Part shown: positions 18,257 through 24,363 of the stretch, one piece after another | Layout of the letters: each line of letters starts with the position of its first letter | Position numbering within the stretch: position 1 is the stretch's first letter | From: a virus | Direction: 5' to 3' (one strand) | IMG/VR virus record: IMGVR_UViG_3300032931_000117 | Coordinates: 1-25,371 of that record | Length of the DNA stretch: 25,371 nt | Program-made: the position numbers and the translations under genes | Notes under the pieces: model-generated | What the model was told of the DNA's origin: nothing | The model's database searches: none | The model's input: the letters and a program-made list of their open reading frames with translations, nothing else

Positions 18257-18937
18257 ATGAATAAAGGAGAACAAATCTATCAGATTAAACAAGCCTTAAA
18301 AAAGCTTTTTAGTTTAACTGAGGAAAAAGTAAAAGAGGATACTGAGATGGAAAAAAAGATGTTCAGTGATTATGAGTGTGAAGATGGTACAAGATTAACT
18401 ACACCTGGTGATACACTTGAAGTTGGTGCTGATGTTTTTGGTATTAATTTAGATGGTAATCAATTTCCGTTAAATAATGCTGATTATAAATTAGCTGATG
18501 GTAGAGTAGTATCAGTTGAGGATAATAAAATAAAATCCATTTCTGAGCCTGCTATGGTTGAGGAATCACCAATTACTTCTGCTGACCTTAAAAAAGTAGA
18601 AATGGAGGAAATGCCAATTGGTGAGGAATCTATTGAGGTAGAAGTTGAAGATGCTGAGGTTCCTTCAAGTGCTGATGAAAGAATTGCTAGATTAGAAGAA
18701 GTACTTGCTAAAGTTCTTATGTCTATTGATGATATACAAAAAGCACACGAGGAAATGATGGGTAGTATGAAAAAATACTCAGAGGAACCAGCTACAGAAT
18801 CAATAAAAATGGCTAAGGGTGTTAATTCATCAGCTGACCCTAAAGAGTTCTCTAAAAGAAAGAATATGTCTGAAATACAAGAGATTAGGGAATTAATTAA
18901 ACAAAACAAAAAAGAAAACAACAATACTAAATTGTAA
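18257..18937 (+). CDS. Probable capsid scaffold protein
   Basis: This is a 226-residue, strongly acidic protein between the protease and the major capsid gene, the usual place for a scaffold. Residues 1-35 are a charged helix. About 40-100 hold a beta-rich region with DGTRLTTPGDTLEVGADVFG and LADGRVVSVEDNKIKSI, a pattern of Asp-Gly turns also found in other phage head proteins. Residues 130-175 form an amphipathic helix with coiled-coil potential (IARLEEVLAKVLMSIDDIQK), and the end is Lys/Asn/Glu-rich. Scaffolds are cut and lost during maturation, which fits the adjacent protease. The leader 18173-18256 (84 bases) is A-rich with no clear ribosome site, and an AATTAA box just before the ATG. 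Confidence 0.7.
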   Translation: MNKGEQIYQIKQALKKLFSLTEEKVKEDTEMEKKMFSDYECEDGTRLTTPGDTLEVGADVFGINLDGNQFPLNNADYKLADGRVVSVEDNKIKSISEPAMVEESPITSADLKKVEMEEMPIGEESIEVEVEDAEVPSSADERIARLEEVLAKVLMSIDDIQKAHEEMMGSMKKYSEEPATESIKMAKGVNSSADPKEFSKRKNMSEIQEIRELIKQNKKENNNTKL

Positions 18938-18956
18938 TAAAAAAAAATAAAAAAAT

Positions 18957-19952
18957 ATGCCTTTTAATAGTACAATCGTAACAAGTGCTCTAACTAAATA
19001 TACAGACCAACTCGCGATGGAACTCATCAGAGAATCTGTACTTGCTGGTAGAACACAACAATATATTTCAGTCCAAACTGGTGTGAAATATGCTGACGCA
19101 CTAAACATTATGACCTCCAACTTGGTGGTTCAAGACGCTGCTTGCGGTCAATTAGCAGCAACAGGTTCTGTAACACTATCTCAGAACTCATTAACAGTAT
19201 GTCCTCTAATGGTTGAGGAGCAAATATGTCTAAATGGTAATGGTTCATTAGAACAATACTGGACTGGTAAGCTTATGAAATCTGGTTCATACTATGATAC
19301 ACTTGAGCCAACTGCTTTTGCTAAAATGTATGTAGCTGATAAAGTAGACAAAATCCAAGGTTTAATTGATGACCTTATTTGGGTTGGTTGTGTAGCTGGT
19401 GCTTCATATTCAACAGATGCTAATATGAGAAAATGTGATGGGTTCCTAGAACTTATTGATACTGACTTTGTATCTTCTGTTGTTAGAGTTGGTGGTACTG
19501 CTAGTCCTAATGGAACTACTGCCTCTGGTGCTTTAACTATATCAAATGCTATTGGTGTAGTAGATGCTATGGCTTCTGCACTACCTCAAAATGTTTGGGA
19601 CCAGCCTGACTTAACACTATTCTTATCTTATGCTAACTACAGAACATATGTAAGAGCTTTAAGAGATGCTAATTATTTTCACTTCACAGCTGATGAATCA
19701 AATGACATTGGATACTCAATTATGCATCCTGGTACAAACATTAGAGTTCTAGCAACTAGAGGTTTATCTTCTACAAATAGAATGGTAATGAGCCCAGCTT
19801 CTAACCTATTCTTTGGGACAGATTTACAGAATGATTACGAGTCATTTAGGATTTGGAAATCAGAAGATTTTAACGCAATCTTTTTCAGAGCACTTTGGAA
19901 GCAAGGAGTTCAAATCGCGTATCCGCAATATGTCGTAACTTATAGAGGATAA
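18957..19952 (+). CDS. Major capsid protein, HK97-fold type
   Basis: This 331-residue protein is the shell subunit. It follows protease and scaffold genes. N-terminal helical arm (TKYTDQLAMELIRESVLAGR, about 13-32), then the LTVCPLMVEEQICLNG stretch (about 80-95) and LEQYWTGKLMKSG, a signature of capsid proteins in Bacteroidota siphoviruses. The rest is mixed alpha/beta with a strand-rich C-terminus ending VVTYRG. Codons use more C and G at third positions than neighbours, as expected for a very highly expressed gene. The upstream gap is short (19 bases) and A-only in part. Downstream, a GC-rich hairpin lies 18 bases after the stop. The exact cleavage site of the delta domain is not visible; the gene may lack one because scaffold is separate. 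Confidence 0.85.
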   Translation: MPFNSTIVTSALTKYTDQLAMELIRESVLAGRTQQYISVQTGVKYADALNIMTSNLVVQDAACGQLAATGSVTLSQNSLTVCPLMVEEQICLNGNGSLEQYWTGKLMKSGSYYDTLEPTAFAKMYVADKVDKIQGLIDDLIWVGCVAGASYSTDANMRKCDGFLELIDTDFVSSVVRVGGTASPNGTTASGALTISNAIGVVDAMASALPQNVWDQPDLTLFLSYANYRTYVRALRDANYFHFTADESNDIGYSIMHPGTNIRVLATRGLSSTNRMVMSPASNLFFGTDLQNDYESFRIWKSEDFNAIFFRALWKQGVQIAYPQYVVTYRG

Positions 19953-19970
19953 AAAAAAACTATTGATTAA

Positions 19971-20004
19971 GTGGGGGTTGAGATATACCCCCACAGGGTC
20001 AACC
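19971..20004 (+). other. Hairpin / possible H-type pseudoknot after the capsid gene
   Basis: GTGGGGG at 19971-19977 pairs perfectly with CCCCCAC at 19988-19994 around a 10-base loop. Loop bases TTGA (19978-19981) can also pair with TCAA (19999-20002), giving an H-type pseudoknot. The alternative GGTTGA (19976-19981) with TCAACC (19999-20004) is a 6-bp stem that competes with the first. No T-run follows, so it is not a standard intrinsic terminator; a role in mRNA 3' stability, processing or translation of the tail tube gene is possible. Confidence 0.6.
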
Positions 20005-20023
20005 AAAAACAAAAATAAAAAAT

Positions 20024-20563
20024 ATGTCTTGTTTAATAACAGAAGGATACTCGATAGCTTGTAAAGGGATTGCTGGTGTTCAGGCGGTTTTTATTGGAGA
20101 ATGGAATGGTAATGATATAGGTTATACAATTGGTACTGGTTTAACAGCTGGACAAATAACAGCCTTCACAGGCGCAACTGTATCTTTTTATGAGTTTCAA
20201 CAAACAATAGAAACTGGCTCATTAACTGAAGCTGGTAATTTTAATGTTCAGAATGGTACTGCATTCTACGAACAAACAGTAGAAATCACAGTACATAATA
20301 CAAATGCAGAACTAATCGAACAAGTCAATGTACTTGGTAGAGGTAGATGGAGGATTTTAGTTCTTGATGTAAATGGTGCTTATTTCTTAGTAGGGAAACA
20401 AAATCCAGTTCAAGTATCAGCAGTAGCTGGTGGATTGGGTAAAGCTTATGGCGACCTAAATGGTTTTACTATAACATTTACTGGTAAGGAATATGATGCC
20501 TTAACTCAAGTAGTATCAACAGCAGCACTTAGTGTTATAGTACCGGCTCCATTGCCATCATAA
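20024..20563 (+). CDS. Probable major tail tube protein
   Basis: This is a 179-residue beta-rich protein placed directly after the major capsid gene. The N-terminus (CLITEGYSIACKGIAGVQAV) is a recurring start of virion proteins in Bacteroidota phages. The body has strands typical of tube folds (FYEFQQTIETGSLTEAGNF, YEQTVEITVHNTNAELIEQV) and a C-terminal FTITFTGKEYDALTQV resembling the end of a tail tube domain. Length fits a tube subunit (about 150-200). It is followed by an intrinsic terminator, which suggests it closes a high-level transcript with the capsid gene. A minor head protein is the alternative. Confidence 0.62.
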   Translation: MSCLITEGYSIACKGIAGVQAVFIGEWNGNDIGYTIGTGLTAGQITAFTGATVSFYEFQQTIETGSLTEAGNFNVQNGTAFYEQTVEITVHNTNAELIEQVNVLGRGRWRILVLDVNGAYFLVGKQNPVQVSAVAGGLGKAYGDLNGFTITFTGKEYDALTQVVSTAALSVIVPAPLPS

Positions 20564-20586
20564 CACTTTTCATATCCAATTTGAAG

Positions 20587-20610
20587 AAGCCGCCTTTTAG
20601 GTGGTTTTTT
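20587..20610 (+). terminator. Intrinsic terminator after the tail tube gene
   Basis: CCGCC (20590-20594) pairs with GGTGG (20600-20604) around TTTTA, with one G-U pair, and the stem extends through AAG/TTT (G-U, A-T, A-T). The T-run 20605-20610 follows directly. It lies 24 bases after the stop codon and should end the capsid/tail tube transcript. Confidence 0.8.
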
Positions 20611-20636
20611 CATTTTAGGACCTGTATATATACTAT

Positions 20637-20975
20637 ATGTTAAGTACAAAATGCTCGAAATGTTATGCTCAAAAAGAAACAATATCATATAGTTATTGTA
20701 AAAGATGCACTAAAGAGTATTACAAGAATTATAGAATTAATAAAAAACCACCGAATGTTAATGTTGATGGTTTGGGTGAGTTTATACAAAAGGTAGTTAA
20801 AAATAATTATTGTATTGATTTTGACGAAATCTCAATAATAATCTTTTTTTATCAAATAATAACTAGTGATATAAACGAATATGATAGATATAGAACTGGA
20901 AAGCAAATAAAAATGATGTGGGATAAGATTTATAACTTTTATACTAAAAAGATAAATACTAAAAAAAATATATAG
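20637..20975 (+). CDS. Small protein with N-terminal zinc ribbon
   Basis: This 112-residue protein has four cysteines in the pattern C-X2-C-X11-C-X2-C (Cys6, 9, 21, 24) at the N-terminus, then basic KEYYKNYRINKK. This is the usual zinc ribbon that leads HNH-type nucleases, but the HNH core is absent: the remaining 75 residues are helical with FIQKVVKNNY and a Lys-rich end. It may bind nucleic acid or be a remnant of an endonuclease. It starts 26 bases past the terminator behind a TATATATACTAT leader, so it opens the second transcription block. The following small gene begins 4 bases later. Confidence 0.65.
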   Translation: MLSTKCSKCYAQKETISYSYCKRCTKEYYKNYRINKKPPNVNVDGLGEFIQKVVKNNYCIDFDEISIIIFFYQIITSDINEYDRYRTGKQIKMMWDKIYNFYTKKINTKKNI

Positions 20976-20979
20976 ATTT

Positions 20980-21186
20980 ATGAAATTAAAGATTAAAGAG
21001 CAGTATTTAGATGAATTGATTTTTTGTCCATTTACAAAAAAGAATATATTGGTTAGATTTATAGATGTAGAAATGTATAACATATATTCTAATAAAGGTT
21101 ATTCAAATCTATTTGAGGAGGATAAACCAAAAAAAGTTATAAAAGAAATTAAACCAACTGATGATTTATCTCAATCCAGGGACTAA
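20980..21186 (+). CDS. Small protein of unknown function
   Basis: A 68-residue protein that I do not recognise. It has a beta-like central part (DELIFCPFTKKNILVRFIDV, about 11-30) and a Lys/Glu-rich tail. It starts 4 bases after the zinc-ribbon gene, behind an AATATATAG leader, and its last 26 bases overlap the next gene in another frame, which suggests translational coupling. Small proteins of this size between capsid and portal genes are often head-completion factors; that role is only a guess. The central CPF motif is not a metal site by itself. Confidence 0.5.
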   Translation: MKLKIKEQYLDELIFCPFTKKNILVRFIDVEMYNIYSNKGYSNLFEEDKPKKVIKEIKPTDDLSQSRD

Positions 21187-21556
21187 TAGTATAACATTAA
21201 CTTTGTATGAGAAATCTACACAAGTGCAACCATACTATACTTTTCAATTAATAAGGAAAGGTAGTTTTGATGAAGTAGTATTTTATCAAGATGATAATAG
21301 CTATGCACCTTGGTATTGGAATAGTTTTACAGTATCGGTTGGTACTATAAGTGGATTAACACAAGGTCAAATTGTAGCCAATTTTGGTGAATATACCTAT
21401 AATGTTTATGAAATGGCTACACCTTATAATCTTAGTTATACTCAGTCAATAGGCATTGTTGAAACAGGTATATGTATAATTACTGGAACATCAACTGATA
21501 ATACAGAATATAGTGGTAATGATGATGCTCAAATAATATACTACAAAAACATCTAA
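21161..21556 (+). CDS. Small beta-rich virion protein
   Basis: 131-residue protein with short alternating strands (SITLTLYEKSTQ at residues 10-21, YYTFQLIRKGSFDEVVFYQD, FTVSVGTISGL, GIVETGICIITG) and no cysteine motif beyond one Cys. The start at 21161 overlaps the preceding gene by 26 bases. The fold looks like a small beta sandwich; a similar protein occurs beside the portal in Bacteroidota phages, probably a head or tail decoration subunit. It ends 18 bases before the portal start. Assignment rests on general character, not a named domain. Confidence 0.55.
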   Translation: MIYLNPGTNSITLTLYEKSTQVQPYYTFQLIRKGSFDEVVFYQDDNSYAPWYWNSFTVSVGTISGLTQGQIVANFGEYTYNVYEMATPYNLSYTQSIGIVETGICIITGTSTDNTEYSGNDDAQIIYYKNI

Positions 21557-21574
21557 AGAAAAATATATAAGATT

Positions 21575-23068
21575 ATGAATACAAACACTAATGATAAAAA
21601 ATACTTTGATAGTTTTAACTTCACATCAGTAGAAATACCATCTCCATCAGAGACAATTTCAAATGGTAGAGGTTGGGTGTCTTTTGGAGATGATAATTTA
21701 TACCCACAATTCTTAATTAGTTTATCTAATAGGTCATCATTACACGCATCTATTCTAAAACAAAAAGCGATGCTCGTGGGTGGTCACGGGTGGTCGAAAC
21801 TTGGATTAAGTCCAGAAGCACTATCTTTTTTAAAGAACATATATAATCAAGATGACTTAGACCAAATAGTTTTTAAAACAGCTATGGATATGGAGTTATA
21901 TGGTGGTTTTTATCTAAATATAATTTGGTCTAAAGATAGAAGTAGAATTGCTGAAATCAATTATGTAGACCCATCTAAAATTAGAATAAATGTATCAAAT
22001 ACACCAGAAAAATATCCACAACAAGAAAATTATTGGTATTGTGATGATTGGAACTTATCTTATAAACACCAACCAGTTTTATATCAAGGTTTTTCAACAT
22101 CTAATAAAAAAGAATTATCACAGATTTTATATGTTAAAGAATATAGACCTGGTACTGAGTTCTATGCTAGACCTGAATATGAATCAGGTGTAAGGTGGAT
22201 TGAACTTGAGTGGGAGATTAGTAATTTTCATTTGAATAATGTTAAGAATGGTTTTCACCCATCTATGTTAATCAATTTTCCTATTGGACAACCATCTAAT
22301 GAGGAATCATTTGAGATAGTTAGAAGGTTAAGAAATCAATACTCGGGTAGTGATATGGCTGGTAATGTTATGGTGACTTTTAGTGATAGTAAGGATACAG
22401 CTGCTACTTTTGAACCAATCAACTTGAATGCTAGTGATGAAAGGTTTATTATGTTGAACGAGCAAGTTAGGGAAGGTATATTGAAAGCTCATAGGGTTAC
22501 TAATCCTGGCTTATTCGGTATTGAAACACCTGGCAAACTAGGTAGTAGAAATGAACTATTAGAAAGTTTAGAAATCTTTACACAACAATATGTTATACCT
22601 AAACAGAGGATTATTGAAAAAACTTTTAATTGGTTAAGAAAGATTAATGGTATTCAAGATGAATTAAAACTAAATGTCTATAAACCACAATTTAGTAAGA
22701 TTAATACTAACATTAAAGATATATTAGATGTTCTACAATCAAGTATAACACCAGAACAAAAGTATCACCTATTAATCCAAAACGAATATGAGGAGGCTGT
22801 GGCATCATCATTAACTGGCTTTGACCCTAATGCTCAACCAGTACAAGTGGAGCAACTAGAGGACATTACAGAGGGTGATGTTAATGAAGTAATTGTTAAT
22901 GAAAACATTAAGAATATGACTGCTAAACAACACCAACAACTTTTAAGAATTATAAGACAATTTAAGAAAGGTCAATTGGATAAATTGCAAGCAAGTATCC
23001 TAATAAAAAGTGGATTGGGTTTAGATGATTCAGAGGTAGAAGCATTACTAGGCGATATAATTGAATAA
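21575..23068 (+). CDS. Portal protein
   Basis: The dodecameric channel through which DNA enters and leaves the head. It is 497 residues, within the usual range. The N-terminus (VEIPSPSETISNGRGWVSFG, DDNLYPQFLISLSNRSSLHA) and the stretch ILKQKAMLVGGHGWSKLG match portals of Bacteroidota phages. The middle has wing-like strands, then the KLGSRNELLESLEIFTQQYV helix (about 317-336) corresponding to the stem/crown side. The C-terminus (about 434-497: MTAKQHQQLLRIIRQF, LQASILIKSGLGLDDSEVEA) is helical and acidic, the crown. It lies far downstream of the terminase, separated by the whole tail block, which is atypical. It is followed after 18 bases by the head-tail connector. Confidence 0.82.
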   Translation: MNTNTNDKKYFDSFNFTSVEIPSPSETISNGRGWVSFGDDNLYPQFLISLSNRSSLHASILKQKAMLVGGHGWSKLGLSPEALSFLKNIYNQDDLDQIVFKTAMDMELYGGFYLNIIWSKDRSRIAEINYVDPSKIRINVSNTPEKYPQQENYWYCDDWNLSYKHQPVLYQGFSTSNKKELSQILYVKEYRPGTEFYARPEYESGVRWIELEWEISNFHLNNVKNGFHPSMLINFPIGQPSNEESFEIVRRLRNQYSGSDMAGNVMVTFSDSKDTAATFEPINLNASDERFIMLNEQVREGILKAHRVTNPGLFGIETPGKLGSRNELLESLEIFTQQYVIPKQRIIEKTFNWLRKINGIQDELKLNVYKPQFSKINTNIKDILDVLQSSITPEQKYHLLIQNEYEEAVASSLTGFDPNAQPVQVEQLEDITEGDVNEVIVNENIKNMTAKQHQQLLRIIRQFKKGQLDKLQASILIKSGLGLDDSEVEALLGDIIE

Positions 23069-23086
23069 AAAAATAATAAATAGATT

Positions 23087-23695
23087 ATGTTTCAAAACAC
23101 AGTATATTTTATAACAGTAGATTACTTAAAGAAGTATTACTCAGGTTATTTAGACCAGAATATAGATGATGATGCCCTAAACTCATTCATCTTAATAGCT
23201 CAAAATGTTAGGATACAATCTGTATTAGGTTTTAACTTATATACGAAGTTTATAGATGATATACAGAACTTCGGTGCTCCTCAAGGTGCTCCATATTTAT
23301 TCTTAATGAATAACTATATTCAAGCAGCAACTGCACTATATGCTATTTATGAAGCAGCACCAAGTTTAGGATTTAAGATTACTAATAAAGCTGTAAGTCA
23401 AAAGTCAAGTGAATATGGTGCTCCATCATCAAGAGGTGATATAGAGTATATTAGAAATCAAATCTTAAATAATGCTGAGTTCTATTCTCAGAGAGTTAGG
23501 GAATATATCACGAATAATGTAACTGATTTTCCAGAGTACTTTAGAGTATCTGGTGTTAATAGAATTAGAGCTAAAAGAAATAACTATTTTGCTGGTTTAT
23601 TCTTACCAGATAATTTTTATCTAGGTAGTAGAAATGGCTTTCAACGAGATGAAAGATGCTGTGGCCAAGGTGATGGTTATTATGTAAATATCTAA
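23087..23695 (+). CDS. Head-tail connector protein (adaptor)
   Basis: A 202-residue protein starting with a helical region (ITVDYLKKYYSGYLDQNIDD, then LNSFILIAQNVRIQSVLGFN), the standard first helices of adaptor proteins that dock on the portal and receive the tail. It has a Gly/Pro/Tyr mid-region, then a helix ending in REYITNNVTDFPEYF and a Cys-Cys near the C-terminus (CCGQGDGYY). It directly follows the portal, the normal position. It has no membrane segment. Assignment as connector is based on the helical repeat and position; the exact family (gp6-like or other) is not certain. Confidence 0.72.
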   Translation: MFQNTVYFITVDYLKKYYSGYLDQNIDDDALNSFILIAQNVRIQSVLGFNLYTKFIDDIQNFGAPQGAPYLFLMNNYIQAATALYAIYEAAPSLGFKITNKAVSQKSSEYGAPSSRGDIEYIRNQILNNAEFYSQRVREYITNNVTDFPEYFRVSGVNRIRAKRNNYFAGLFLPDNFYLGSRNGFQRDERCCGQGDGYYVNI

Positions 23696-23699
23696 AATT

Positions 23700-24089
23700 A
23701 TGAAAAAGTACTTATCAGCTATTTTTGCTTCTGTGTTTGGTGTTTTATCACCAGTAGCACCGATTATTTATACATTAACATTTGTTATATTTTGTGATTT
23801 TGTATTTGGTCTTTATAGGGCTTATAAAGCTAAAGAGGAAATTACAAGTAGGAAAATGGCACAATCACTACCTAAACTACTTTTATATAACTTAATTATA
23901 ATCTGTCTATTTATGGTTGATAAGTATGTTATACAGACAGGTATTGGACTTGAGAAGGTTGCTTGTTCATTAATGGTAATGATTGAACTAAAAAGTTGTG
24001 ATGAATCGTTTAAGACTATTTTTGGTTATTCTCTGTGGAATAGATTGGTTGATTCTATTGATAGGGGCAAGTCAATTACTAAGAATTAG
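23700..24089 (+). CDS. Phage holin (toxin secretion/lysis holin type)
   Basis: This membrane protein makes holes for lysis. It is 129 residues. Hydrophobic segments lie at about 5-18, 20-40 (containing the charged Asp33 in FCDFVFGLYRAY), 58-73 and 85-97. The pattern Asp-x-x-x-Gly-x-x-x-Ala followed by a Lys/Glu-rich loop and SRKMAQSLPKLLLY fits the Phage_holin_4 family. It starts 4 bases after the connector gene, so is translated in the same late transcript, and it ends one base before a terminator for the other strand. No endolysin is within the window. Confidence 0.82.
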   Translation: MKKYLSAIFASVFGVLSPVAPIIYTLTFVIFCDFVFGLYRAYKAKEEITSRKMAQSLPKLLLYNLIIICLFMVDKYVIQTGIGLEKVACSLMVMIELKSCDESFKTIFGYSLWNRLVDSIDRGKSITKN

Positions 24090-24118
24090 AAAAAGAAAAA
24101 ACCGACTAAAATAGCCGG
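24090..24118 (-). terminator. Minus-strand intrinsic terminator at the convergent junction
   Basis: Read on the minus strand, CCGGCTA (24118-24112) pairs with TAGTCGG (24108-24102) over a 3-base loop, with one G-U pair, and is followed by TTTTTTCTTTTT (24101-24090). On the + strand the hairpin has an A-C mismatch and no T-run, so it works mainly for transcripts from the right. It begins directly after the holin stop. Confidence 0.82.
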
Positions 24119-24191
24119 CCCTTTCATTCACACATTAGCAATTCATAAGTATATATTCATTTTCTATTCTTTTGTTTAGAATTATTTTAAA
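24119..24191. other. Convergent intergenic spacer
   Basis: 73 bases without a gene. The right side carries the start of a threefold AATTATTTTAA tandem repeat (24177-24207) that runs into the end of the small minus-strand gene. Nothing else is recognised. Confidence 0.6.
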
Positions 24192-24362
24192 TTATTTTAA
24201 ATTATTTTTAACAAAATTGACTGGTAATCCTAATTCATTTATTTTATCTTGTAATTCGTTCATAATCATCTCCAGTTGAATTATCTTTTTGTTTCTGATA
24301 CTAATATCATTAAAGAACTTATCTTCTGTTATAGGTGTTTCTGTGGTGTTATTCTTTTTCAT
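24192..24362 (-). CDS. 56-residue coiled-coil peptide
   Basis: On the minus strand an ATG at 24362 opens a 56-residue frame (MKKNNTTETPITEDKFFNDI at its start) that ends with TAA at 24194-24192. Residues 21-43 form an amphipathic helix with heptad-like Ile/Leu/Met spacing (IIQLEMIMNELQDKINELG). It starts one base past the end of the polymerase-like gene, so the two are probably one transcript, and it lies before the minus-strand terminator. The tail NNLK comes from the AATTATTTTAA repeat. Function unknown; a small DNA-binding or polymerase-associated peptide is conceivable. Confidence 0.55.
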   Translation of the reverse strand: MKKNNTTETPITEDKFFNDISIRNKKIIQLEMIMNELQDKINELGLPVNFVKNNLK

Positions 24363-24363
24363 A

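Noticed and set aside
18484-18924. 146-residue antisense frame opposite the scaffold gene.
   Set aside because: Ser/Ile-rich composition is the mirror of the acidic repeats on the + strand; no independent support.
19971-20004. Intrinsic terminator after the capsid gene.
   Set aside because: Stable stem but no T-run; A-rich sequence follows, so it is listed as a structured element instead.
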